Positions 1 to 8,635 are shown, numbered from the stretch's first letter. The stretch: 64,000 nucleotides of DNA from Cytobacillus sp. FSL H8-0458 (GCF_038002165.1 NZ_JBBOBR010000001.1:1736001-1800000), one strand, 5' to 3'. Made by a program: numbers and translations. The notes: generated by a model not told the origin, from the letters alone.

Positions 1-1
1 T

Positions 2-523
2 CAACGTTTATATTTTGAAACGGGCCAAGGTTCAGAGCTTTCCGCTGAAGCTCATTTTGGAATGGATCAGATGACACTGGAATCGAGAAATTACGGCTTT
101 GCCCGGCATTATGACCCTTACATCGTAAATACAGTCGTTGGTTTCATTGGGCCTGAGTATTTGTACAACAATAAGCAAGTTATCAGGGCTGGGCTTGAGG
201 ACCATTTTATGGGGAAAATGCACGGCATCCCAATGGGTGTTGATATCTGCTATACGAACCATATTAAGGCCGATCAAAATGATATCGAAGACCTTGGCGT
301 TCTGCTGACAGCAGCTGGAGTGAATTTTATTATTGCTGCCCCAATGGGAGATGATTGCATGCTCAATTACCAATCCATGAGCTATCATGATGTAGCCACC
401 TTAAGGCAGACCATGAATAAGAAGCCATCTCCAATATTCAGTGATTGGCTTGAAAAAATGGGAATCTTCGAAAATGGGAAGCTGAGCAAAATCGCAGGCG
501 ATCCAACCATTTTTTCACGATAG
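2..523 (+). CDS. eutB: Ethanolamine ammonia-lyase large subunit (3' part)
   Basis: Only the last 173 residues are present; the start lies before the window. With EutC this subunit forms the adenosylcobalamin-dependent lyase that splits ethanolamine into acetaldehyde and ammonia. The visible part shows the highly conserved EutB stretches SAEAHFGMDQMTLESRNYG and GLEDHFMGKMHGIPMGVD, then LLTAAGVNFI and the usual C-terminal tail. The frame is read from base 2. The stop at 521-523 overlaps the ribosome binding site of eutC, so the two subunits are probably translationally coupled. It is the first visible gene of a ten-gene plus-strand operon. Confidence 0.96.
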   Translation, partial: QRLYFETGQGSELSAEAHFGMDQMTLESRNYGFARHYDPYIVNTVVGFIGPEYLYNNKQVIRAGLEDHFMGKMHGIPMGVDICYTNHIKADQNDIEDLGVLLTAAGVNFIIAAPMGDDCMLNYQSMSYHDVATLRQTMNKKPSPIFSDWLEKMGIFENGKLSKIAGDPTIFSR

Positions 524-535
524 GAGTTGAAAATA

Positions 536-1552
536 ATGAATCCTGAACTGATTGAAAAAGTAACACGCCTTGTAGTGGAAAAACTTCAATCCCAGCAAAA
601 CGATGATGTGAAGGAGCATAAAAGCAGCGCAGGAGTGAAATTTTGGGACCATACTTCTAAAATCCATCATGAACCATCCAAGATGCCAGTGGAGGTAATC
701 GAAACTGGAAAGGAAGCAACAGACAGTTTAATTAAAATTAAAAGCTATCAGAATACAAATGACATTCGAAAGACCTCAACAGATAAAGCGAGTCATGATA
801 AGACCAAAAGTTTTTCAGAAAAGACAGGCATTGATAATCCCGCAGACCCAGTTGAGCTGCAGGCACTTATCAGCAAAACACCTGCAAGAATCGGGGTGGG
901 AAGAGCAGGTTCAAGACCGAAGACAGACACATGGCTGAAATTCCGCTTCGACCATGCAGCGGCAGTCGATGCTGTCTATGGAGATGTAAATGACGAGCTT
1001 ATAACCCGTCTCGGACTTTTTAAGGTCAACACGATGGTGGAAGAAAAAGAAGTTTACATCCGCAGGCCCGATTATGGCAGAAAGCTATCAGAGGAAGCCA
1101 AGAAGATCATTCTTACTAAATGCGAAAAAGAACCGGCTGTTCAAATCATTCTGTCTGACGGGCTGAGCTCAAGTGCCATCGAAGAAAATGCAGAGGATGT
1201 GTATTTATCCCTTCAGCAATCCCTAAAAAGTTTAGGACTTGATATGGGGACCCCTTTTTATATCGAAAAAGGCAGGGTGGCTGTTATGGATGAAGTTGGG
1301 GATCTCCTGAAGCCTAAAGTAGTTGTGTTATTGATAGGCGAACGGCCTGGTCTGGTCAGTGCTGAATCATTAAGTGCCTACCTTTGCTATGAACCCCGTA
1401 AAGGAACGATCGAAGCTGACCGGATGGTAATTTCCAATATACATAAAGGCGGAATTCCTCCTGCAGAGGCCGGGGCCTATCTTGGAACGGTCATTCAAAA
1501 AGTAATTAAATATGAAGCAAGTGGTGTATCGCTCGTTAAAAAGGAAGGGTAG
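536..1552 (+). CDS. eutC: Ethanolamine ammonia-lyase small subunit
   Basis: Light chain of the B12-dependent ethanolamine ammonia-lyase. The conserved core begins near residue 110 with RIGVGRAGSRPKT and continues through the cobalamin-contacting region (IILSDGLSS, LIGERPGL). Before the core lies a charged, low-complexity linker, and the first about 18 residues (NPELIEKVTRLVVEKL) form an amphipathic helix of the kind that targets enzymes into microcompartments. In other bacteria the EutC N-terminus has that role, so this is inferred by analogy. I chose ATG 536 over the TTG at 527 because the AGGAG at 521-525 leaves a normal spacing only for 536. Confidence 0.95.
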   Translation: MNPELIEKVTRLVVEKLQSQQNDDVKEHKSSAGVKFWDHTSKIHHEPSKMPVEVIETGKEATDSLIKIKSYQNTNDIRKTSTDKASHDKTKSFSEKTGIDNPADPVELQALISKTPARIGVGRAGSRPKTDTWLKFRFDHAAAVDAVYGDVNDELITRLGLFKVNTMVEEKEVYIRRPDYGRKLSEEAKKIILTKCEKEPAVQIILSDGLSSSAIEENAEDVYLSLQQSLKSLGLDMGTPFYIEKGRVAVMDEVGDLLKPKVVVLLIGERPGLVSAESLSAYLCYEPRKGTIEADRMVISNIHKGGIPPAEAGAYLGTVIQKVIKYEASGVSLVKKEG

Positions 1553-1564
1553 GAGGCAGAAAAA

Positions 1565-2218
1565 ATGGGATTAGAACGCATTCACGCTGATATATTGGCT
1601 GTTCGGGTGATTCCTAATGTGGACCAGGAGCTAGCAAAGCAGTTTCAGCTTAAGCCCCATCACCGAAGTTTGGCGATTTTCACCTCTACCGTCGATGACG
1701 TAGGCTATACTGCACTCGATGAAGCTACTAAAAGAGCAGATGTCGAAGTGGTGTATGCCAGGTCCTTTTATGCGGGCGCTGCTCATGCTTCCGGGCCATT
1801 ATCAGGTGAAATGATCGGCATTATTGCAGGTCCATCCCCTGATGAAGTCAAAAGCGGTATGGAGGCCGTATTTCAGACAGCTGAATCCGATGCTTATTTT
1901 GAAGCGCTTGATCAGGAAAAATCACATGCCATTTATGCGCATGTTGTTTCCAGAACAGGATCCTATCTGTCTAAGGAAGCAGGCATCAATATCGGAGAGC
2001 CTATTGCATATCTGATAGCCCCTCCATTGGAAGCCGTTTATGGACTTGACGCTGCTCTAAAGGCAGCAGATGTAGAAATGGTTAAATTTTTCGGGCCGCC
2101 TTCGGAAACCAATTTTGGCGGAGGGCTTTTGACCGGCTCCCAATCAGCCTGCCAGGCGGCTGCAGATGCTTTCCGGGAAGCCATTATGGAAATTTCTCAG
2201 AACCCTATAAAGTACTAA
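1565..2218 (+). CDS. eutL: Microcompartment shell protein EutL (tandem BMC domains)
   Basis: A 217-residue shell protein with the EutL pattern of two fused, circularly permuted BMC domains that assemble as a trimer with a gated central pore. Family landmarks are the start LERIHADILAVRVIPNVD, the segment SFYAGAAHASGPLSGE, and the C-terminal FGPPSETNFGGGLLTG. The length equals the usual EutL length. It follows eutC by 12 nt with GGAGG ahead of the ATG. It would form facets of the ethanolamine compartment and probably passes substrates or cofactors. Confidence 0.95.
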   Translation: MGLERIHADILAVRVIPNVDQELAKQFQLKPHHRSLAIFTSTVDDVGYTALDEATKRADVEVVYARSFYAGAAHASGPLSGEMIGIIAGPSPDEVKSGMEAVFQTAESDAYFEALDQEKSHAIYAHVVSRTGSYLSKEAGINIGEPIAYLIAPPLEAVYGLDAALKAADVEMVKFFGPPSETNFGGGLLTGSQSACQAAADAFREAIMEISQNPIKY

Positions 2219-2253
2219 GTCTTTCAAAATATCCTGAAAGGAGTGTGGGAACC

Positions 2254-3783
2254 TTGCAATTTGATCATGATCTTCAATCCATGCAGGAAATGAGGGATGC
2301 TGTAAAGCGGGCTAAAGAAGCCCAATTAAAGTATATGGCCTTTACACAGCAGCAGGTGGACGAAATCGTCAAAAAAGCCGCTGATGCTGCATATGCCAAG
2401 TCACTTGCCCTTGCCCAAATGGCAGTTGAGGAAACACGGATGGGCATAGTTGAGCACAAAAAAATCAAAAACGAAGTCGGTTCCAAGGCTGTTTATGAAT
2501 CAATCAAAGATGAAAAGACAGTAGGCATCATACATGAGGACCGTGTAAATAAAGTGACGGAAATTGCCTATCCATACGGTGTCATTGCCGGTATTATTCC
2601 AACAACTAATCCTACTTCAACTGCTATTTTTAAAGCACTTATTGCTTTAAAAACAAGAAATGCCATTGTTGTGAGCCCTCATCCAAGGGCAGTGAAATGC
2701 ACAGTTGAGGCGCTAAAAATCGTCAATGAAGCAGCCATACATGCTGGTGCACCTGAAGGATTAATTGGATGGATCTCAAAGCCTTCAATGAGTGCAACAA
2801 ACGAACTAATGAAGCATCGAGACATCAATCTCATTTTAGCAACAGGCGGCGGCGGACTGGTCAGGGCGGCGTATAGCTCAGGCAAGCCTGCTTATGGAGT
2901 AGGACCTGGAAACGTGCCTTGCTATATTGAAAAAACCGCTAAGGTGGCCCAGTCGGCAAAAATGATTATTGACAGCAAATCTTTTGATAATGGAACGATT
3001 TGCGCTACTGAACAATCGATCGTCGTCGATCGCAACATCAAAGAAATGACCATGAGAGAACTCAGAAATAATGGGGCTTATCTTTTAAATAAGCATGAAA
3101 AAGCGGCTTTGGAAAAGGTCATTTCGCCTTCACCTGGAAAGCTGAATCCGGATATTGTTGGTCAAAGTGCTGTTAAAATCGCAGCTATGGCCAGTATCCA
3201 AGTCCCTGAAGATACAAGAGTTTTAATTGCTGAAGAAACTGAGGTAGGCAAAGACATACCATTTTCTATTGAAAAATTATCTCCGGTATTTGCGCTTTAT
3301 ACAGCGGAAAGCTTGCAGGAGGCAAAAGAGATATGCCTGAAGCTGCTCAATTTGGGCGGAAGAGGTCATAGCCTTTCCATTCATACGAATGACGACGCAG
3401 TGGCCAGGGATTTTGCCCTGGAAATGCCTGTTTCAAGAATGATGGTCAATACGCTGTCTTCGATTGGCGCCGTTGGGGCGACAACCGGCTTGATGCCTTC
3501 TTTGACACTGGGGTGCGGTTCATTCGGCGGCAACATTACCTCTGATAATGTAACAGCACGCCACCTGATCAATATTAAAAGATTGGCTTATGGAACGAAA
3601 GAAGTCACCATCCCAAAACCGGCAGCATCCTTTTCTATAGCTGAAAAAGAACAAGCCGGCAGCCAGGATGTTGATGATATAGTTAGCCAGGTTCTTCAGC
3701 AAGTATCGCCGGATGGCAATATAGATGCAAACATGATTGCTGAAATGGTCAATCAAGTAATGAAAAAATATCAAACTAACTAA
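2254..3783 (+). CDS. eutE: CoA-acylating acetaldehyde dehydrogenase of the ethanolamine compartment
   Basis: Converts acetaldehyde, CoA and NAD+ to acetyl-CoA and NADH inside the compartment. It has the aldehyde-dehydrogenase nucleotide fold (AGIIPTTNPTSTAIFKALIA) and the catalytic cysteine in SFDNGTICATEQSIV. The dehydrogenase body is followed by a linker and a roughly 45-residue C-terminal tail holding two amphipathic helices (DDIVSQVLQQV and MIAEMVNQVMKKY) that resemble encapsulation peptides. There is no iron-dependent alcohol dehydrogenase half, so this is not AdhE. Start choice is between GTG 2245, almost touching the Shine-Dalgarno, and TTG 2254; I prefer TTG 2254 for spacing. Confidence 0.92.
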   Translation: MQFDHDLQSMQEMRDAVKRAKEAQLKYMAFTQQQVDEIVKKAADAAYAKSLALAQMAVEETRMGIVEHKKIKNEVGSKAVYESIKDEKTVGIIHEDRVNKVTEIAYPYGVIAGIIPTTNPTSTAIFKALIALKTRNAIVVSPHPRAVKCTVEALKIVNEAAIHAGAPEGLIGWISKPSMSATNELMKHRDINLILATGGGGLVRAAYSSGKPAYGVGPGNVPCYIEKTAKVAQSAKMIIDSKSFDNGTICATEQSIVVDRNIKEMTMRELRNNGAYLLNKHEKAALEKVISPSPGKLNPDIVGQSAVKIAAMASIQVPEDTRVLIAEETEVGKDIPFSIEKLSPVFALYTAESLQEAKEICLKLLNLGGRGHSLSIHTNDDAVARDFALEMPVSRMMVNTLSSIGAVGATTGLMPSLTLGCGSFGGNITSDNVTARHLINIKRLAYGTKEVTIPKPAASFSIAEKEQAGSQDVDDIVSQVLQQVSPDGNIDANMIAEMVNQVMKKYQTN

Positions 3784-3799
3784 TTAGGAGGAAATAAAA

Positions 3800-4093
3800 A
3801 TGGCTAGAGAATTAACTGCATTAGGAATGATTGAAACTAAAGGTTTGGTTGCTTCAGTGGAAGCTGCTGACGCGATGGTAAAGGCTGCAAATGTTCATTT
3901 AGTTGGTAAGGTGCATGTTGGGGGCGGAATTGTAACGGTTCTTGTCCGGGGAGATGTAGGTGCTGTTAAAGCGGCAACTGATGCGGGTGCTGCAGCAGCA
4001 CAGCGTGTTGGAGAATTGAAATCTGTTCATGTCATTCCCCGCCCTCATAACGAATTGGAAAGCATTCTTCCAAAAATTGATGTTGAGCTTTAA
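3800..4093 (+). CDS. eutM: Microcompartment hexamer shell protein (EutM/PduA type)
   Basis: A 97-residue single BMC-domain protein with the canonical start [20 protein letters not shown] and the lysine-rich edge and pore loop [20 protein letters not shown]. Such proteins form cyclic hexamers that tile the compartment facets. It sits 16 nt after the aldehyde dehydrogenase with a strong AGGAGG. The short C-terminal extension ends [15 protein letters not shown], as in other EutM proteins. It is a paralogue of the BMC gene at 5704. Confidence 0.96.
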   Translation: MARELTALGMIETKGLVASVEAADAMVKAANVHLVGKVHVGGGIVTVLVRGDVGAVKAATDAGAAAAQRVGELKSVHVIPRPHNELESILPKIDVEL

Positions 4094-4123
4094 TACAAGA
4101 TTACTAAGTTAGGAGCTTAAACC

Positions 4124-4777
4124 ATGAACGAGCAAGCCATTCAATCGATTGTCGAGGAAATCGTTTCAAGGCTAAAAAATTCCTCAGTCAAAGACCATTC
4201 AATTCCAATGGCTGTCTCTGCCCGGCATTGTCACTTAAGTCAAAGTGATCTGGAAGTTCTTTTTGGAACAGGCTATCAGCTTACCAAAAAAGCTGAATTA
4301 TCTCAGCCTGGCCAATTCGCTGCTAATGAAATCATTACCATCGCAGGACCTAGAGGAAGCATTGAAAAAGTGCGCATTCTAGGTCCTGCGCGCCATATAA
4401 CCCAGGTAGAAGTCAGCCGTACAGATTCGATCAAGCTCGGGTTGAAGCCCCCGCTTCGCGAATCCGGGAATTTAGAAGGTTCTTCGCCCGTTACTCTGAT
4501 TGGGCCAAAGGGCAGCCTATACAAAAAAGAAGGTTTGATTATTGCACAGGCACACATTCATATGGCTCCGGAAGATGCTGAAACTTTCGGAGTGAAAAAT
4601 GGGGAATACGTCAAAGTTGAGGCAGCGGGAGAACGTCCAATATCCTTTGGAAATGTGTTAATTAGAATATCTCCCCGGTACAGACTTGAAATGCATATTG
4701 ATACTGATGAAGCCAATGCAGGGCTGATTTCCGGAAAAACAGCCGGCAGGCTAGTAAGGCAAGAGGAAAGCTTATGA
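4124..4777 (+). CDS. pduL: Phosphate propanoyltransferase/phosphotransacylase PduL
   Basis: Converts acetyl-CoA plus phosphate to acetyl-phosphate and CoA, recycling CoA within the compartment. PduL motifs are visible: VSARHCHLSQSDLEVLFG supplies zinc-binding histidines in the first barrel, then FAANEIITIAGPRG, RILGPAR, and AQAHIHMAPEDAE with the second histidine pair. The first 20 residues (QAIQSIVEEIVSRLKNS) form an amphipathic helix typical of PduL encapsulation peptides. The 217-residue length fits the family. The stop overlaps the next start (ATGA at 4774). Confidence 0.94.
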   Translation: MNEQAIQSIVEEIVSRLKNSSVKDHSIPMAVSARHCHLSQSDLEVLFGTGYQLTKKAELSQPGQFAANEIITIAGPRGSIEKVRILGPARHITQVEVSRTDSIKLGLKPPLRESGNLEGSSPVTLIGPKGSLYKKEGLIIAQAHIHMAPEDAETFGVKNGEYVKVEAAGERPISFGNVLIRISPRYRLEMHIDTDEANAGLISGKTAGRLVRQEESL

Positions 4778-5448
4778 TTGACAGGCATATAATTGAACAA
4801 ATTGTAGAAGAAGTAGTGAAAAATCTATTGGGTGCAAAATCAGCTCCCAATCGAAAAATGAAGCATAATCTGCTGGCTGTAGGAGATTTAAAGCAAATCA
4901 ACCCAGCTTTATTAGAAGTGTTAGAAGCGAATTGGAATGTCCTTCCCTATGACTCCAGTGAAAATCCCCAGCTGCATACTGTTATGAAAGTTATTTTTCT
5001 TGATGCTTCCCAGGATTTGTTTGTCAAAGGCGCACTGGGCATTTGCGATACACCGGAAAGCGAGCTTCTCTCAGCCTGTATTGTTGATTATGTCCCTGTT
5101 ACCTTAATTCCGAAAACAAATCTTTATAAAATCCTCAATGGAGAGAAAAAAACAAATGGGGACTATTTTTCAAGTTTAATGGAGTATAAGGAAAAGCTGT
5201 TAAAGTTTGGTGTTGAAATCAACAGCCTCGAGGCTTTTGCAGCACCAATGCCTATCATTTCAGATCAGCCTGACGCAAAGAAGCTGATAACTCAAAGAGA
5301 TGTCCAAGAATGCAAAAAGAATGAAATCCTTGCAGATAAAGAAACCATTATAACACCTTTAGCACGTGATACAGCACGCGAATTGGGAAAGAGCATTATT
5401 GTAATGGATACAAAAGGGGCTGAAAACACATGGAAATGGGAACGGTAA
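4774..5448 (+). CDS. Ethanolamine-utilisation accessory protein of unknown activity
   Basis: A 224-residue protein starting inside the last codons of pduL. The N-terminus DRHIIEQIVEEVVKNLLG is almost the same amphipathic helix as in PduL, so it is probably packaged into the compartment. The middle (VIFLDASQDLFVKGALGICD, then VDYVPVTLIP) resembles the small eut-associated proteins of Firmicutes, perhaps a flavoprotein-like fold, but no active-site motif is clear. Near the C-terminus there is TPLARDTARELGKSIIV. It overlaps the eutN start by 19 nt. I cannot assign a reaction. Confidence 0.75.
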   Translation: MIDRHIIEQIVEEVVKNLLGAKSAPNRKMKHNLLAVGDLKQINPALLEVLEANWNVLPYDSSENPQLHTVMKVIFLDASQDLFVKGALGICDTPESELLSACIVDYVPVTLIPKTNLYKILNGEKKTNGDYFSSLMEYKEKLLKFGVEINSLEAFAAPMPIISDQPDAKKLITQRDVQECKKNEILADKETIITPLARDTARELGKSIIVMDTKGAENTWKWER

Positions 5449-5702
5449 TCGGCAATGTATGGGCCACAAGAAAAGAGGATGATTTAACAGGTCTGAAGTT
5501 TTTGGTTGTCGAGCCTCATGGAATTTCAGCAGAAAAAACATTCGTTGCGGTTGACCGTATTGGCGCAGGAGTCGGTGATCAGGTTCTCGTTACACGTGGA
5601 AGTTCGGCTTCAAATATGTCCGGGGATATCAAATTGCCAATTGATGCATTGATTATTGGGATCATAGATTCTGTTGACGTTGAAGAGAAAGAGGTGAAAT
5701 AG
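5430..5702 (+). CDS. eutN: Microcompartment vertex protein EutN/CcmL
   Basis: A 90-residue protein of the EutN/CcmL/PduN family, whose pentamers cap the vertices of the icosahedral shell. Signature parts are the start MGTVIGNVWATRKED, the segment KFLVVEP, and AVDRIGAGVGDQVLVTRGSS in the middle, followed by DALIIGIIDSV. The gene begins inside the end of the preceding gene in another frame, which suggests coupling, and ends one base before the next start region. With EutL and the two hexamer proteins the window encodes every geometric part of a closed shell. Confidence 0.95.
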   Translation: MEMGTVIGNVWATRKEDDLTGLKFLVVEPHGISAEKTFVAVDRIGAGVGDQVLVTRGSSASNMSGDIKLPIDALIIGIIDSVDVEEKEVK

Positions 5703-5703
5703 T

Positions 5704-6078
5704 ATGGCAAGAGCACTTGGCATGATTGAAACAAGAGGGCTGATTGGCTCCATTGAAGCAGCAGATGCCATGCTGAAAGCAGCGGATGTTACGCTGGTGA
5801 AGCAGGAAAAAGTGGACGCCGCATTAGTGACAGTTTTGGTGCAGGGCGATGTAAGTGCTGTTCAGGCTGCTGTGGATGCAGGTAAGGAAGCAGCTGCCAG
5901 AGTGGGTGAACTCATGTCAGCGCATGTTATCCCTCATCCTGATGAAGATATTAAGAAAGCTTTATTGGATGACAGGAAACCAAAGGAAATGAAAAGAGAA
6001 GCACACCTCGTAAAAAAGGCAGGAAGCAAAAAGAAACAGATATCAGCGGCGGAGCAAGATAACCGTGAAGATCAATAA
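5704..6078 (+). CDS. Second EutM/PduA-type BMC shell protein with basic tail
   Basis: A 124-residue BMC-domain protein. Residues 1-90 match the hexamer shell fold (ALGMIETRGLIGSIEAADAM and VTVLVQGDVSAVQAAVDAG) and closely resemble the protein at 3800. Unlike that paralogue it carries a roughly 30-residue C-terminal tail rich in lysine and arginine (KPKEMKREAHLVKKAGSKKK). The tail could bind cargo, a cytosolic partner or nucleic acid; it shows no recognisable domain and is not the helix-turn-helix seen in EutK. The GAGGTGA 8 nt before the ATG supports the start. Confidence 0.93.
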   Translation: MARALGMIETRGLIGSIEAADAMLKAADVTLVKQEKVDAALVTVLVQGDVSAVQAAVDAGKEAAARVGELMSAHVIPHPDEDIKKALLDDRKPKEMKREAHLVKKAGSKKKQISAAEQDNREDQ

Positions 6079-6114
6079 TGTACTCCAAATGTATGATGGA
6101 ATGGAGGAACAGCG

Positions 6115-7065
6115 ATGACTTTTAAGAGAAGAAAAATTGCCGTTATCGGGTCAGGCTTTACAGGTGCGACGGCAGCACTGATGCTGGCCCAAAAAGAACT
6201 GGGAGACATAATCTTAGTTGACATACCTTCACAGACAAACCCAACAAAAGGCAAGGCCCTTGATATGCTGGAAGCTGGACCGGTTCAGCGCTTTAATGCC
6301 AGCATAACCGGAACTTCAAGCTATGAAGACATTCAAGATGCAGATTTAGTTTTGATTACGGCAGGAATGCCAAGAAAACCGGGAATGAGCCGGGACGATC
6401 TTGTCGCTGTAAATGAGAAGATTATGATTGAGGTTTCTCAAAATATAAAAACATACGCCCCGGAAAGCTATATTATTGTATTAAGCAATCCTGTCGATGC
6501 CATGACCTATGTCTGTTATAAAACGACCGGTTTTCCGAAAAATAGGGTGATCGGCCAATCAGGAGTTTTGGATACAGCCCGATTCAATACGTTTGTGGCT
6601 CAAGAGCTGGGAGTTTCGATTGAAGATATTTCCGGTTTTGTCCTGGGCGGTCATGGAGATGACATGGTTCCGCTTGTCAGATATTCATATGCCGGCGGTA
6701 TTCCTCTGGAGAAAATTCTCCCTGCGGACCGAATCGAAGCGATCGTGGAAAGGACCAGAAAAGGCGGCGGAGAAATTGTAAATCTGCTTGGCCAGGGAAG
6801 TGCCTATTATGCACCTGCAGCTTCAATGGTTGAGATGGCTGAAGCGATACTGAAAGATAAAAAACGAATCCTGCCTTCAATTGCCTACCTGGAAGGTGAG
6901 TATGGATACAAAAACATCTACCTGGGAGTGCCTACAATCCTTGGCGGAAATGGAATAGAAAGTGTCATTGAAATACCATTGACTGCCGATGAGAAAAAAG
7001 CCCTTGATCAATCTGTTAAATCTGTACAAAATGTAATGAGCATACTTGAAACAGCCAAAGCATAA
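6115..7065 (+). CDS. mdh: Malate dehydrogenase (NAD), operon-linked to eut
   Basis: A 316-residue NAD-dependent dehydrogenase of the LDH/MDH superfamily. It shows the Rossmann start [19 protein letters not shown], the malate-type loop [14 protein letters not shown] in which arginine reads the substrate carboxylate, NPVDAMTY, and the catalytic histidine in [15 protein letters not shown]. It is very close to Bacillus Mdh, normally found beside citZ and icd. Here it follows the BMC genes by 36 nt and precedes the operon terminator. It may reoxidise NADH made by the aldehyde dehydrogenase, or simply be a second mdh; that is inference. Confidence 0.88.
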   Translation: MTFKRRKIAVIGSGFTGATAALMLAQKELGDIILVDIPSQTNPTKGKALDMLEAGPVQRFNASITGTSSYEDIQDADLVLITAGMPRKPGMSRDDLVAVNEKIMIEVSQNIKTYAPESYIIVLSNPVDAMTYVCYKTTGFPKNRVIGQSGVLDTARFNTFVAQELGVSIEDISGFVLGGHGDDMVPLVRYSYAGGIPLEKILPADRIEAIVERTRKGGGEIVNLLGQGSAYYAPAASMVEMAEAILKDKKRILPSIAYLEGEYGYKNIYLGVPTILGGNGIESVIEIPLTADEKKALDQSVKSVQNVMSILETAKA

Positions 7066-7069
7066 GATG

Positions 7070-7113
7070 GCTGACTTGTGAGGGAATTTACCTTCTCATA
7101 AGTCAGCTTTTTT
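7070..7113 (+). terminator. Intrinsic terminator of the eut-mdh operon
   Basis: GCTGACTTGTGAG pairs with CTCATAAGTCAGC, with one bulge, and is followed by TTTTTT. It starts four bases after the mdh stop. Confidence 0.9.
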
Positions 7114-7199
7114 GTATATTGTTTAAACTGTTCACTTCTCGGGTACATTGTATTTAACAAGCTTAGCAGCTGCTGACAAAATTTCCAGCAAATAATGAT

Positions 7200-7228
7200 T
7201 TGAATAATCTGAAAACTTCTGTTACAAT
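7200..7228 (+). promoter_or_regulatory. Sigma-A promoter of the IDEAL gene
   Basis: A -35 TTGAAT (7200-7205) and a -10 TACAAT (7223-7228) are separated by exactly 17 bp. The start codon of the IDEAL protein follows 28 bp downstream with AAGGGG between them. Confidence 0.75.
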
Positions 7229-7256
7229 AGAAAAAAGGTCAAGGGGTTGATTGCAA

Positions 7257-7448
7257 ATGGAAAAACGTCTACTTAACTCGCCGCAACAGTCTGAGGAAAA
7301 CGTGTCATTGTTAGCAGAACAAGTCCTAAATCAAGCTCTTAAGGAATACCGAATAGAAAAGCTTCGCGAAAAAATTGATGAAGCTCTCACAAGCCGAAAC
7401 CAAAAAGAATTCATGCGCCTAACTGATGAATTAAAGAAAATCTCTTAG
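7257..7448 (+). CDS. Small IDEAL-domain protein
   Basis: A 63-residue protein whose C-terminal half (YRIEKLREKIDEALTSRN, then FMRLTDELKKI) is the IDEAL domain, named after that very motif and known from small Bacillus proteins and from the ClpC adaptor MecA/ComK context. A specific function is not established for this one. I prefer ATG 7257, which has a Shine-Dalgarno at 7241-7246, over the TTG at 7251. It has its own promoter and terminator, so it is monocistronic. Confidence 0.85.
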   Translation: MEKRLLNSPQQSEENVSLLAEQVLNQALKEYRIEKLREKIDEALTSRNQKEFMRLTDELKKIS

Positions 7449-7476
7449 CAAAGCACTTAATTACTAATGTTAAAAA

Positions 7477-7510
7477 GGCAGCCTGTTCGAAAGAACGGGG
7501 CTGTCTTTTG
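7477..7510 (+). terminator. Intrinsic terminator after the IDEAL gene
   Basis: GGCAGCCTGTTC and GAACGGGGCTGTC form a stem around a GAAA tetraloop, followed by TTTT. Confidence 0.9.
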
Positions 7511-7729
7511 TTGTTTTAAAGAAGCAGCAGAAAAACAGTCATCATGATTCTCCACCAGATAATCTGTAAAATTCCGCCGTGCCAGAATCCTCTCAGAACA
7601 GCTTAATCCCAAAGTCTAGATAACTGGAAAAAAGAATGAGCTAAAGACAAAGGATTTCCGGCAGCTTCCGGGGAAGTCTATATTGTCTCTAGCTCTATTT
7701 ATATTCAAGGATAGAAGGAGGGTACAAAA

Positions 7730-8572
7730 ATGAGGCATGAGGAATCAGGAAATATCATATCGCTGGATAAGATCAGCTGGAAAAGAAACGGGAAGCAGAT
7801 ACTGGATAATGTTTCTTGGAAGGTAAGGGAAGGAGAGCATTGGGCCCTTTTAGGCTTGAATGGATCAGGAAAAACCACAATCCTGCAAATGATTACCGGC
7901 TACCTGTGGCCTAATGGCGGCCAGGTGTCCGTTTTAGGAAATCTTTTTGGGAAGACCAATATCCCTGAGCTTCGAAAATCCATCGGCTGGGTAAGTACCT
8001 CGCTTGACGATAAGTTTCAATTTCGGCCAACCGAATCCGCCCTTGAAATTGTTCTGAGCGGAAAATTTGCATCAATCGGTCTCTATCAGGAGATAACGCA
8101 GCAGGACCTGGATAAAGCAAAGGACTTAATGCATCAGTTCAATATTGGCCATGTCCAGGATCAAACTCTCACATCCCTCTCACAGGGGGAAAAACGAAAA
8201 GCGATGATTGCAAGAGCGCTAATGGCTTCACCTAAGCTGCTGATTCTAGATGAACCGTGCAATGGGCTGGATATCTATTCGAAGGAAGAATTGCTGGCCT
8301 CCATTGAAAAAATGGCTGCACAGCCCGATGGTCCCACGATTCTTTACGTTACCCATCATATCGAGGAAATTGTTCCGTCTATCTCTCACACCATGCTGCT
8401 GAAGGATGGAAAGGTGATCGCACAAGGGAGTAAATGTCATACATTGACCGATCAGCTGCTTGAGGTAACATTTCGCGTACCAATTTCGGTAGAATGGGAA
8501 AACGGCCGTCCCTGGGTGCGGGTAAAACCTTCGTCCAGCCTGGCAGAGCCTTTCATAATTGCAAATGATTGA
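7730..8572 (+). CDS. ABC transporter ATP-binding protein (YlmA-like, orphan)
   Basis: A 280-residue ABC ATPase. It has Walker A GLNGSGKTT near residue 44, the Q-loop region after SIGWVSTSLD, the signature LSQGEKRKAMIARAL near 147, Walker B KLLILDEPCNGLD, and the H-loop histidine in YVTHHIEEI. It resembles Bacillus YlmA and ModF-like ATPases. No membrane partner gene lies beside it, so either the permease is encoded elsewhere or it works in a non-transport role. GGAGGG lies 8 nt ahead of the ATG. The substrate is unknown. Confidence 0.9.
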   Translation: MRHEESGNIISLDKISWKRNGKQILDNVSWKVREGEHWALLGLNGSGKTTILQMITGYLWPNGGQVSVLGNLFGKTNIPELRKSIGWVSTSLDDKFQFRPTESALEIVLSGKFASIGLYQEITQQDLDKAKDLMHQFNIGHVQDQTLTSLSQGEKRKAMIARALMASPKLLILDEPCNGLDIYSKEELLASIEKMAAQPDGPTILYVTHHIEEIVPSISHTMLLKDGKVIAQGSKCHTLTDQLLEVTFRVPISVEWENGRPWVRVKPSSSLAEPFIIAND

Positions 8573-8635
8573 TTTTTGTCAAATTGTCCTTCATTATATG
8601 AAGATATCTTATACATACAAAATGGAGGAATGAAA

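Noticed and set aside
7514-7729. Small membrane-protein remnant on the minus strand
   Set aside because: A frame reading ILQIIWWRIMMTVFLLLL is suggestive, but it has no start codon or ribosome site, and the upstream part is closed.
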